Below, in pieces: positions 1 through 7,876 of a stretch of 64,000 nucleotides of DNA. Position 1 is the stretch's first letter. Each line of letters starts with the position of its first letter. The position numbers and the translations under genes were made by a program. The notes under the pieces are model-generated. The model worked only from the letters and a program-made list of their open reading frames with translations. It did not search any database and had not been told where the DNA came from. This stretch comes from JAHFOW01 sp046350595 (GTDB lineage: Bacteria > Planctomycetota > Brocadiia > Brocadiales > Brocadiaceae), in assembly GCA_046350595.1 (NCBI GenBank), contig JAXMAC010000003.1, positions 1 to 64,000 of the forward strand, given 5' to 3'.

Positions 1-144
1 AAAATACTTACCCTCAACAATCTCAGTTTTAATCTTCGCCTCGATCTCTTTTGCAAGTTTTTTGTCAGCAGTTTCTAAACTTTTCTGAATCTTTTTACCT
101 TCATGCCTGATACAAGTCCACCAGACATCACCCCGTTTAAACAT
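1..144 (-). CDS. Tyrosine recombinase (integrase), N-terminal part, cut by window edge
   Basis: Only the first 48 codons are inside the window; the gene continues off the left edge. The start is ATG at 144, preceded by a strong AGGAGG ribosome site, and it overlaps the end of the upstream excisionase-like gene by 8 bases. The visible peptide begins MFKRGDVWW and continues with a basic segment rich in Lys and Glu, typical of the arm-type DNA-binding domain of phage/ICE integrases. No catalytic residues are visible. Its place after an excisionase and a Rep gene supports an integrating element whose other end lies to the left. The family call is inference from the N-terminus and context. Confidence 0.6.
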   Translation of the reverse strand, partial: MFKRGDVWWTCIRHEGKKIQKSLETADKKLAKEIEAKIKTEIVEGKYF

Positions 145-427
145 AATTTCCTCCTTTCCCGGGCCTGATTGTGTCTGTATGACCGCAGAAGGCATTATAA
201 TTATCACTACGGATATCATCAAGGATTTTGTTTGCCATCCTGTCGCATTGACCTGTATCACGTTTTAAAGATGTCAGCAACCTGTCGATATCCTCTAGGT
301 CAAAGAGCACCTTCCGGCCTATCTTAATTGACGGTATACGCCCTATATTTGCCCAGTCATAAAGAGTCTTGACAGGCAAAGAAGTATATTCAGAAACCTC
401 TTTTATATTTGCGTATCGTTTTTTCAT
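137..427 (-). CDS. Excisionase / MerR-like HTH DNA-binding protein
   Basis: 96 aa. Residues 5-55 form a winged-helix of the HTH_17/excisionase type: a 'KEVSEYTSLPVKTLYDWANIGRIPSIKIG' type pattern, here read as helix, turn, recognition helix, then a wing ending in the IGRKVLF strand. Such proteins bend DNA at attachment sites and steer integrases toward excision. It overlaps the integrase start by 8 bases, the usual xis-int coupling. The C-terminal 40 residues have no recognisable domain. A role as a transcriptional regulator of the element is an alternative. Confidence 0.75.
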   Translation of the reverse strand: MKKRYANIKEVSEYTSLPVKTLYDWANIGRIPSIKIGRKVLFDLEDIDRLLTSLKRDTGQCDRMANKILDDIRSDNYNAFCGHTDTIRPGKGGNYV

Positions 428-484
428 TACGAAACCTTTTTAAGACCTTTTGATTTTTACACTGCAAAGCACTGACTATCCATG

Positions 485-739
485 TCAGATTATAAAAGAC
501 TTCTTCATACACTCTTCAGGGACACGACCGCCTTTACAAACTTCTGCTAAATAGTCTATGCAATCATGACACGTAGCACCGACGTAAGGGTAAATGCCCG
601 TGTGTCCAAAATGCATAATCCATGCCTCACAAAACATATCTTCCCGTAGTTTCAAATATTCATCTCTCTGTATCCTTTTTGACATCTTTTTCCATCTGCG
701 CGCCTTTTTACACTTCATCCCTCTTTCCAATCTATTCAT
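485..739 (-). CDS. Hypothetical small basic protein of the integrative element
   Basis: 84 aa from an ATG at 739 that has a good GGGGGTG ribosome site 7-8 bases upstream. A longer reading from 808 would overlap the Rep gene and has no such site. The N-terminus is strongly basic (Lys/Arg rich, about residues 1-25) and the C-terminus carries four Cys and several His in a CHDC...C...C arrangement that could bind a metal. No family is recognised. It lies between Rep and excisionase genes on the same strand, so it is probably an accessory gene of the same element. Confidence 0.5.
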   Translation of the reverse strand: MNRLERGMKCKKARRWKKMSKRIQRDEYLKLREDMFCEAWIMHFGHTGIYPYVGATCHDCIDYLAEVCKGGRVPEECMKKSFII

Positions 740-764
740 AACCTTTTCACCCCCTTTCTCTTTA

Positions 765-1601
765 TTAAAATGGTACTTCTTCAATACCCGGGTTTGATTT
801 AACCTCAAACCACTTTTTCACCGATGCAATATAATTTTCCTTAATCATAGTCTCTAATTCCTGTGACCTGAATTTATCCAGGGTACCCCGGAGCTTTCTA
901 TTTATCTTTGTCATCAAAAAATATAAACCTCCTACCATTGAGCCTATCTTTTCTTTGTCTTCAAAATCATAGAACCGTATCCTGTCAAAGTTTGATACCA
1001 GGGATACAGGGTCATTGACCACATCCTTTAAATTCCCCCCAAAATTGCTTAACTGTATTTCGAATCGTGTTATCTGTTTTTCTGATTCGATAACACCCTT
1101 TTCCCAGTCAGTGATATTCATTTTTTTCCTCAGTCTTTGTTTAATCTCTTTTGTCTTATCATAAATCCTTATCTTTGGGTTAGAGCCTATGTAAACAGTG
1201 CCTTTATAAAGACTCAGACTGTCACGATTGAAACCGGGAACGTGCAGACGTGAAAACACTACATCCATAGGAAGGTTTTCTATATCTACCGTCAAATCTA
1301 TCCTGCTGACATTGAGACGCTCTAAGTCTGGTTGACTATTAAAGACATTGCTTACATAATCATAAAGAAATTTAAAGCAGTCAAAATACTTCGGGTTAAC
1401 ATCTATTTTTGAATAAGGTATCCTCATATTTGTTTCATCACTAAACTTATGAGGTCTCCACATCACTTGGGCGTAATCCATCTCACAGAAGTATTTATAA
1501 AGTCTTAATCTTTGTAAATCTTCAGTAACCTTCCAGAATTCCCTGAGATAATCAGCTTTAACTATTTCATAGCTTGTAAGACATAATTTATCAATTCCCA
1601 T
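765..1601 (-). CDS. Replication initiation factor (Rep_trans-like, rolling-circle type)
   Basis: 278 aa. Family features are visible: an RIDLTVDI strand near residue 100, a YIGSNPKIRIYDKTKE block around 140-155 (the segment normally carrying the catalytic-domain tyrosines), and a TRFEIQL strand near 180. These are typical of initiators that nick a double-strand origin in rolling-circle plasmids and in integrative conjugative elements that replicate when excised. The gene is followed by a small basic gene, excisionase and integrase on the same strand, and preceded by a highly structured non-coding region (1890-2014) that could be its origin. The family call is from motif memory; the exact nicking tyrosine is not assigned. 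Confidence 0.65.
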   Translation of the reverse strand: MGIDKLCLTSYEIVKADYLREFWKVTEDLQRLRLYKYFCEMDYAQVMWRPHKFSDETNMRIPYSKIDVNPKYFDCFKFLYDYVSNVFNSQPDLERLNVSRIDLTVDIENLPMDVVFSRLHVPGFNRDSLSLYKGTVYIGSNPKIRIYDKTKEIKQRLRKKMNITDWEKGVIESEKQITRFEIQLSNFGGNLKDVVNDPVSLVSNFDRIRFYDFEDKEKIGSMVGGLYFLMTKINRKLRGTLDKFRSQELETMIKENYIASVKKWFEVKSNPGIEEVPF

Positions 1602-1665
1602 AGTATCTACCTTCGTGTTAGTATGAAGTAACGAGTTTGCTGGTGATTACCCATATACCAGCAAA

Positions 1666-1869
1666 CTATTTCTTATATATTTGTGTGCATGTGGCGGGCT
1701 GCGCTTGTTCGTCCCTCTCTGTCCTCACCGCTTGCCCGCATGAATCTAAATAACTATAGACTTCTTCAGCATCAACAAACCATATGCAGGGTTGATGAGG
1801 AATTATTTTGCACATACAATAATCATCCCCTTGCCAGTGATAACAATATTCACAACTTGGTTTTTCCAT
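1666..1869 (-). CDS. Hypothetical small cysteine-rich protein
   Basis: 67 aa, ATG at 1869 with AGGAAGGGT upstream at good spacing. It starts MEKPSCEYCYHW and contains a CxxC pair followed by CMC and further Cys and His, suggesting a small zinc-binding fold. It ends 64 bases before the Rep start, same strand. No homologue recognised. Confidence is limited by length. Confidence 0.4.
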   Translation of the reverse strand: MEKPSCEYCYHWQGDDYCMCKIIPHQPCIWFVDAEEVYSYLDSCGQAVRTERDEQAQPATCTQIYKK

Positions 1870-1889
1870 TTTTTACCCTTCCTGAAGTT

Positions 1890-2014
1890 TCTCTATCCTT
1901 GCCCGCCAGCGTCAATTACACGTTCCGCCTGCGCCCACATATAACGGCATGCTGCTATCCTTCGGGCGCATGCCGTAAGGCATGGCGCAGGATAATTGGG
2001 GCAAGGATAGAGAA
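1890..2014. repeat. Nested inverted repeats upstream of the Rep gene (possible origin)
   Basis: The outer arms at 1890-1904 and 1998-2013 are perfect complements of about 15 bases (CTCTATCCTTGCCC and its complement). Inside are further matching arms: CCTGCGCC (about 1928) with GGCGCAGG (about 1984), CGGCATG (about 1944) with CATGCCG, and a tight CATGCC-GTAA-GGCATG hairpin near 1970. The whole 125 bases can fold into one long cruciform. It is GC-richer than its surroundings. The position next to Rep suggests a double-strand or single-strand replication origin; a structured RNA is the alternative. Confidence 0.5.
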
Positions 2015-2022
2015 CTATAAAC

Positions 2023-2077
2023 AAAAAAAGCCGATACTATCGTTGAGCTTTTTACCCAAAAATAAATCGGCTTTTTT
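2023..2077 (+). terminator. Hairpin with A/T flanks, terminator-like
   Basis: AAAAAAAGCCGAT (2023-2035) pairs with ATCGGCTTTTTT (2066-2077) across a loop of about 30 bases. The A-run/T-run flanks mean it could work in both directions and would separate the Rep operon from the HTH gene upstream. Confidence 0.45.
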
Positions 2078-2364
2078 CTATTAAATTCTTAAATTTTAAC
2101 TATTCTTTTATGTTCTTATTCTATATTTTTAATCATTTCACCCTATATTTTTCATCCAATTATTAATTCGATCTTATATCCTATTATTTCCCTTAATATT
2201 TCGCTTTATTTTCAAATTTATTTTTCACACTTTATCGTAATTCGCAATTTAGTTCATTTCTCGCTTGGGTTTAATAGCTTAACGTCCTCTTGCAGTAGAT
2301 GTTTGCAAGAGACTGATTGATTTTTTTTTAAGTTTCCTATGCCATTAGTATACCTCCCTTTCTT

Positions 2365-2832
2365 TTATTCCGATGTATCTTTATTTTTCATGTATTCTTC
2401 GAGATCGTTCATATCAACAAAGACATAACAACCAGCTTTCGGCGAGTGAAACTTAATGAAGGGGCGAATCCAAAATGGTAGCTCTTTTAATTCTTCCCTG
2501 AAATCTTCCTCTGTGTATGGCAATTCTTTTGCTTTCACCCTATATACCCTTATTTTGCCTTCTGCTTCAAGCTGATGCACCCTTGCCCTGCTTATTCCAA
2601 CCCTTGCAGCAGCCCCTCCGGGGCTCATGAGATTTCCTGCACATTTATCAATAATATCTTCGTATTCTTTATCCGACTTTAACCAAATAGTTCCTTTGCC
2701 GCCTTCTTCTTCCTGCTCAAGCTCTTTTTTGAGCCGCACCTTTTCTTTCTTAGATAAGGTAGCAGACTGAATCAGCTCTTTTATTACTTCAAATGAACTT
2801 ATTTTTGGTATTTCATCATCTTTGCTTTTCAT
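2365..2832 (-). CDS. HTH DNA-binding protein, likely element regulator
   Basis: 155 aa. Residues about 68-95 read GGAAARVGISRARVHQLEAEGKI, here noted as a helix-turn-helix with glycine-rich entry; the segment before it is a charged Lys/Glu stretch that may be a coiled coil (residues 25-45). The C-terminal half contains a second short beta/alpha region ending in MNDLEEYMKNK, like the wing of a MerR/excisionase fold. It likely regulates the mobile element. No specific family recognised. It is separated from the Rep operon by an AT-rich gap. Confidence 0.6.
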   Translation of the reverse strand: MKSKDDEIPKISSFEVIKELIQSATLSKKEKVRLKKELEQEEEGGKGTIWLKSDKEYEDIIDKCAGNLMSPGGAAARVGISRARVHQLEAEGKIRVYRVKAKELPYTEEDFREELKELPFWIRPFIKFHSPKAGCYVFVDMNDLEEYMKNKDTSE

Positions 2833-2933
2833 GGTCTTTTGTTCTGAACAATATGTTAATGAGCAATCATTAACACACTATATAATATGCAATAACACAT
2901 TGTCAAGAAATATTTCAAATATTTTTATATTTA

Positions 2934-3006
2934 CTTACCGTGCTTCGTTATGCTCCCACATATCGCTCCTGACTCACTCAGCACGGGATCATTTGATATG
3001 CGATTG
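2934..3006. repeat. Short hairpin repeat, copy 1 of 2
   Basis: The segment shares GTGCTTCGTT, CACTCAGCACG and a matching AT-rich tail with 3397-3461. CGTGC near 2939 pairs with GCACG near 2981, so each copy may fold into a stem-loop. Confidence 0.5.
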
Positions 3007-3119
3007 TTTTTAATGATATCATGTAAGCCTTAACTGGTTATTCAAATACAGGGTCGATTTTTTCTTTCAAGCTTTGAGTTTCTTCCGTTGGCATATTTCC
3101 CCATCTAAGTTAATAAAAT

Positions 3120-3281
3120 CCCTATTTCACCCACTTCATTCCCTTCCCTCTTAGCTCCACAAAAAAACGTTCCGCTCAGAGCGAAGGTTTAACGATTATC
3201 TCTTCGATTAACCCTTTTTTTCCTTTCCCGTCACAGCATTCTTTCATCTTCTACAATACAGAAGATCAAAGAATGCTGTGA
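3120..3281. repeat. Dispersed repeat family A, copy 1
   Basis: Shares about 150 bases with 4443-4601 and 13180-13319: a CTCTTAGCTYCACAAAAAA block, CGTTCCGCT, then a terminal stem-loop. The stem-loop (3232-3280) has arms of about 21 bases with one mismatch, from CACAGCATTCTTT to AAAGAATGCTGTG. It has no coding capacity and is MITE-like or REP-like. Confidence 0.75.
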
Positions 3282-3396
3282 TTTATTGACTGATTGCTTT
3301 CTTTATTCATTGAGAAACCTTATTTTTGTACAATTTATTATTTTGTCATTCTTACATCAACAGGTAATCTTGTCTCTACTATTTTACTCATGTATC

Positions 3397-3461
3397 GCGC
3401 TGTGCTTCGTTGCGCTTCCGCTCAGCTCACGCGCCACTCAGCACGCGTCAATCATATAATT
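3397..3461. repeat. Short hairpin repeat, copy 2 of 2
   Basis: Diverged copy of 2934-3006 with the same GTGCTTCGTT start and CACTCAGCACG end, flanked by CGCG arms that could pair. Confidence 0.5.
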
Positions 3462-3732
3462 GTTTTGAATTCATTTCGTAGTTAATTTATACTGCTGGCT
3501 AATTAAATCAATACACAGTTTATTAAAGGCAGAATCTATCTTTTCTTTTCTGTATTTATAAGCCTTCCACAAAATTATTTGAGCATAATTCTAAAATTGT
3601 CGCCGGATCAAATAATACTTTATCCCAACATGTTATTTAACCTTATATAGTTATTGACAAAGGTTAACATTCTGGTTAGCATAATCGCGCAGGGAAGACA
3701 ATTACTTATTTTTTCAATACCAGCACAAGAAC

Positions 3733-4176
3733 ATGAAACTATATCTTGACTTATGCGTTTATAACAGACCATTTGACTACCAGGGACAGAATAGGGTAGC
3801 ATTGGAAACAAGTATTTTCACTTACATTATAGAGAAGATTGAAACAGGCGCTTATCTTCTCGTGACTTCCGAGGCCTTGATATATGAAAATAATAACAAC
3901 CCCGATAGTTTAAGGAATATGCGTATCGCTACATATTTTGAACTTGCCCGGGAATTTATTGAAATTCATAATGCTGATATTGACAGGGTAAAATTCTTAA
4001 AGCGATTCGGATTTTCCGATATCGATGCCTTGCATATAGCGCTTGCAGAGAGGTCTCATGCAAACTATTTCATTACCTGTGATGATGATATAACCAATCG
4101 CTATAAAAAACACAAAGATTTTATAAAAGTGGACATAGTAAGCTTGACAGAGTTTATTGGATTGGAGGTAAAATAA
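3733..4176 (+). CDS. PIN-domain toxin (VapC-like ribonuclease)
   Basis: 147 aa. The N-terminal YLDLC (Asp5), a central acidic region, the SDIDALHIA motif (about residues 96-104) and the TCDDD motif (about 116-120) match the four acidic positions of the PIN fold, which binds Mg/Mn and cleaves RNA. The stop is one base from the start of a 64-aa partner, an order (toxin first) seen in some PIN modules. The ribosome site before the start is weak. It sits inside the accessory island, consistent with an addiction module. The RNA target cannot be told. Confidence 0.75.
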   Translation: MKLYLDLCVYNRPFDYQGQNRVALETSIFTYIIEKIETGAYLLVTSEALIYENNNNPDSLRNMRIATYFELAREFIEIHNADIDRVKFLKRFGFSDIDALHIALAERSHANYFITCDDDITNRYKKHKDFIKVDIVSLTEFIGLEVK

Positions 4177-4177
4177 T

Positions 4178-4372
4178 ATGGGGACTACATTCGCCGAAAT
4201 AAAAACCATGGGGTGGAGGGCTTTGGTAAAAGAACTTGGCTACTCCGGGGCTACAAAGTTTATTCTTCTTTATGAAAAGGGAGATGGAGACTATACAAAG
4301 GAACGCAAAGAATTATTTAAAAATGTTACCATTGAGGATATTGTCAGGGAAGTGAAAAAAAGTAAAAAATAG
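4178..4372 (+). CDS. Probable antitoxin partner of the PIN toxin
   Basis: 64 aa, ATG preceded by GGAGG located inside the end of the toxin gene, so the two are likely translated together. The sequence has a central hydrophobic helix (ATKFILLYEK) and a basic C-terminus ending KKSKK. No AbrB or RHH fold is evident, so the antitoxin role rests on position and size alone. Confidence 0.5.
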   Translation: MGTTFAEIKTMGWRALVKELGYSGATKFILLYEKGDGDYTKERKELFKNVTIEDIVREVKKSKK

Positions 4373-4442
4373 GGTCTGTTTTTTTCTTCCAGCTATCGTT
4401 ATTAGTTGTTTGCATGTTTTATACCTTGCCGTTAAAAGAATA

Positions 4443-4601
4443 CCCTATTTCGCCCAATTCATACCCTTTCCTCTTAGCTTCACAAAAAACGTTCCGCTAA
4501 GGAGAGCGGTTTAACGCTTGTTTCTTCGGCTACCGTTATTGTTTTTCTTTAATACAGCATTCTTTCATCTCCTACAATACAGAAGATCAAAGAATGCTGT
4601 G
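4443..4601. repeat. Dispersed repeat family A, copy 2
   Basis: Same ~150-bp unit as 3120-3281, including the preceding CCCTATTTC stretch. The terminal stem-loop lies at 4554-4600. It directly follows the PIN module. Confidence 0.75.
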
Positions 4602-4830
4602 ATTTATCGATTGCTTTCTCTTTTTTACGCGTTCTAAAGCTTTTATAATCAGACATATTAAAAAGCTATTATAACTTTGGCTATATATATTCAAGATAAG
4701 GTTATATATGTGATTGTTGTTTTATCCAGGAGATTTTTTTTGAATTGAGATTATGAGTTGTTGTTTTATATGGTGTCCGGGTGTCGGAATATGTCAATGA
4801 AAATTAGACACTTTTTTAAATAAGGCCTTT

Positions 4831-6190
4831 CCTTATCGAGTGGGTAAAATGAGGGGAAAAAATTCATAGAACCCTCTATAAGACAGTGTTTTTTGCTTGT
4901 TTGAGCGTCTAAAAATATGATATAAATCTGCATGAGAAAAAAACGGTCACTGTATGATGCATATCACTTCCCTGGTTTTAAACCACAGCGCAGGGTATCA
5001 GGCATTTTTGGTGACCCCAATGCCTTAGTGATTAAGTTCAGCCGGCAGGGAAAAAAACAGTTTGCGGTGCTTGTAACAGAGTTCACCGTACCTTCTACGA
5101 CCGCAAGGATAGACAAGTTCGCGATCTATCCTGCGGCAATAGGCGTGTGTACATCGAGCTTGAGATTCGACGCGTTTTCTGTCTGAGTTGCAACAAGGTG
5201 AAACAAGAGAAGCTGGCATTCCTTGCGGATAACCCTTTCTACACAAACCGCTTTGCCTTCTATGTTGGCAAGCGATGCAACACACAGACGATTAAAGACG
5301 TTGCCCGGGAATTACACCTTGACTGGAAGACCGTCAAGGAACTCGAAAAGCAGTACATGAGGGAGAAACTCCGCCATGCCGGAAAACCAAGTCCGAAGGT
5401 AATCGGTATTGATGAAATTTCTATTCGCAAAGGCCATATCTACCGCATCGTAGTAAGCGACCTGGAGAAGAAGCGTGCGATTTGGTTTGGTGGCAAAGAC
5501 CGTTCAGAAGAAAGCATGAATCTTTTCTATGACGGGCTGGGGATACAAAAAGCCAAGAAAGTACGGCTTGCGGTTATGGACATGTGGAAAGCTTTTGAAA
5601 ACTCCACCCGCCAGCACGCACCACAGGCTGCCATCCTTTACGATAAGTTTCATGTCATAAGACATCTGAACGAGGCATTGGACAAAGTGAGAAAGAGCGA
5701 ATATACCAGACTGACCGGCAAAGATCGTAAGTTCATTAAAGGCCAGAAATACACACTTCTCTCTCATCGTGAGAATCTCACGATAGACGGGAGAAAGGCA
5801 TTAAAGACGCTTCTGACTGCTAACAAGCGACTAAACACTGCCTATGTCCTCAAAGAGACGTTCGGACAGTTGTGGAGCTATACGTCAGAGGCTTGGGCTA
5901 GAAAGTTTTTTGATAACTGGAAAGCCTCATTAAAATGGCAACGGCTTAAACCGTATGAAAAATTCGCAGAACTGGTTGAACGCCACTTTGATGGCATTGC
6001 CGCATTCTGCAAACCTGAAAATAAGGTCTCGCTTGGATTCGTCGAAGGTCTGAACAACAAAATTAGGGTTATTCAACGTCGAGCTTATGGTTTACGAGAC
6101 GAAGAATATCTCCGGCTCAAAATCTTGACCTGTATGCTGCCTGATATCTAATTCAGTACAAAAATGGCTCATTTTACCCACTCGATAGGG
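4831..6190 (+). mobile_element. ISL3-family insertion sequence
   Basis: About 1.36 kb bounded by imperfect inverted repeats: 4831-4853 (CCTTATCGAGTGGGTAAAAT...) and 6168-6190 (its complement with one change). It carries one transposase region. It lies inside the IS3-family element, so it arrived later. A flanking duplication was not recognisable. Confidence 0.8.
4932..6151 (+). pseudogene. ISL3-family transposase, two frames joined at an A7 run
   Basis: The first frame (from 4932) encodes the start of the protein; the rest (about 5057-6151) is in the -1 frame. The switch falls at seven A residues, 5051-5057, read as GGA AAA AAA CAG. In the -1 frame the zinc-binding CGAC...CLSC pair and the DDE transposase core follow, including GIDEISIRKG, VMDMWKAF and the C-terminal FVEGLNNKIRVIQRRAYG block. 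The A AAA AAA heptamer is a classic slippery site, so this may be programmed frameshifting, or else a simple indel. ISL3 transposases are normally one frame, about 400 aa; the joined product would be about 405 aa. Confidence 0.75.
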
Positions 6191-6330
6191 AGAAGACTTC
6201 TTGAATAAATTAGACTCTAACTGTAGAGTCGAATTTTGTTTTGGCTGATTAATCCAGGCAGCCACAGGCATACTTGGTGGTTTAGGGGAAATTCCTTTTG
6301 AATCGTTCAGGTGATTTTCAAAGGCGGTTT

Positions 6331-7708
6331 TTAAGACAAGACTCGTTCTTTCATAATTTGATCTGTACGTCCATAGTGGACGTCTTCTGGTTTCAAAAGT
6401 CCGATGCTGGAATGATGATGTTCTTTATTGTACCAGGTAAAGAAACTCTTAGAGAAGACCCTGGCATCCTCAATTGAGCTGAAATTATCCGGGAAATCCG
6501 GCCTGTACTTGAGGGTTTTAAAGTGTGACTCCGAATAGGGTTATCGTTACTGACGTAAGGACGAGAGTGGCTTTTTGTTATTCCCAGATCAGACAGAAGA
6601 AACGCCACAGGCTTAGACGTCATACTTGAGCCGCGATCAGCGTGGATCACCAGCTGTTCCGGCTTGATAGCTTGTTTTTGACAGCTGTCAGCGATAAGCC
6701 GTTGCGCCAATACGGCCTGTTCACGGTGCGCAACCATTCATCCGACGACATAACGGCCGAAGATATCGAGAATGACATACAGATAGAAATATGTCCACTT
6801 TGGTAAGGTCCTCTGAGTTTTGTTATATCCTGTGACCATACCTGATTAGAAGCCGTTGCCAAAAGCTCCGGTTTCTGGTAATTGGCCTCGAGCACCTGGT
6901 TTCTTCTTTCACGTACTTCACCATGTTTTTTAAGGATACGGTACATGGTTCTCGTGGAACACAGATTCCTTCATCAAGCAACGTTGCATAAATCTCATGC
7001 GTGGGCCTTATCAAGAAAGCGTTCGCTATGTAAGATATCGGGAACCGATTGCTGTTCCTGCTCTGACAATGCCAATGGAGGCGTCGAAGATACCCTTTTG
7101 CAAGAAAGGTCTTTTTTGCACTTTTTGGTAGTAATAATAACTCGCTCTTGGGATACCCAGCACCTGCAGGCCTTTTTTTATGCGCACATTTTGGGCAAGA
7201 GATTCAGCAGCACGCATCATATCTTCTCTCCTGTTGGGTCGAATGGTATCTGAAGTATTTTGAGAGTTTTTTTTGGATGTCAATAATGGTTTCTGCCTGT
7301 TTGAGTTTCTCTTTTTAAGCTGGCGGTTTCTTTTCCAGTTCAGCAATACGACAAGCGGAAGGATCAATGTTTTTCGCCTTTTAAGGCCGCGATGCTTTGG
7401 AGAAAGCGCTTCCAGGGTGTCTTGCTCACGTTGACGACGCGCCATGTGGTGAGATTGGACGAGAGTCCTTCACGGCGTAAAAGTGCTCCAATTTGACCCT
7501 GTGTAGTACATGCTTCCGACTTCTTGAAGGATGCGGAGTTTGTATTTCGCGGTGAATTTCCTGCGGACAGCCTTCTCTGTTACTCTCAGGATCAGGAAAA
7601 CGACCGCTTTGACATTAAAATAGTGGAAACTCCAGTCGCCCTACGGGCTCCTTCCGTTTCCACTGGCATGTTATCTGTTTTCAGACTTATTGCACTACTC
7701 TTTTTCAT
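6331..7708 (-). pseudogene. IS3-family transposase remnant (OrfA + OrfB), several frameshifts
   Basis: Fragments in different frames give parts of a typical IS3-family pair. OrfA (from ATG 7708) has FTAKYKLRILQE, an IGALLRREGL segment and a TTW-RRQREQ helix. OrfB has the SNQVWSQDIT motif (first catalytic Asp), HADRGSSMTS and SHSRPYVSNDNP (second region), and a C-terminal HHHS-IGLL block ending at 6331. At least four frame changes are needed, so no active enzyme is made. The 3' part lies beyond the inserted ISL3 element. Confidence 0.8.
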
Positions 7709-7794
7709 AGATTTTCTCCTTCCCACCCTACACTAAACTATATATGGGAAAGTGTCCAACTATTATTGACACAGAGGGCCGTGGTGTTACAACA

Positions 7795-7866
7795 TCTTAA
7801 CGTTGCAGTCAATGGCTAATTTGGTACGCTAGCGGAAAATTTGTCCAGCGCATTGTTTTGTTAGGT
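7795..7866 (-). other. attC-like site downstream of the STAND gene
   Basis: Read on the minus strand, the segment starts ACCTAAC (fits the inverse core RYYYAAC) just after the stop codon of the 1281-aa gene and ends at GTTAAGA (one base off GTTRRRY). Outer arms pair over six bases with one wobble, CAATG pairs with CATTG further in, and a central CGCTAGCG palindrome lies between. The arms are short and imperfect as in real attC sites. Inference; no integrase of the integron type is in the window. Confidence 0.35.
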
Positions 7867-7876
7867 ATCTTTACTA

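Larger units (their letters stand above)
2833..3732. other. 900-bp intergenic stretch holding repeats, no convincing gene
   Basis: Short frames here lack ribosome sites and recognisable sequence. The stretch contains two related hairpin-forming segments (2934-3006 and 3397-3461) and one copy of the ~150-bp dispersed repeat (3120-3281). The rest is AT-rich. Confidence 0.6.
4792..7771 (-). mobile_element. Decayed IS3-family element, interrupted by an ISL3 element
   Basis: The left end begins TGTCAAT at 4792; its inverted partner ends ATTGACA at 7771. About 25 bases of each end match with roughly six differences. Removing the inner ISL3 element leaves about 1.6 kb. The transposase frames (6331-7708, minus) are broken. 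No clear target duplication was found, so the exact ends are provisional. Confidence 0.55.
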
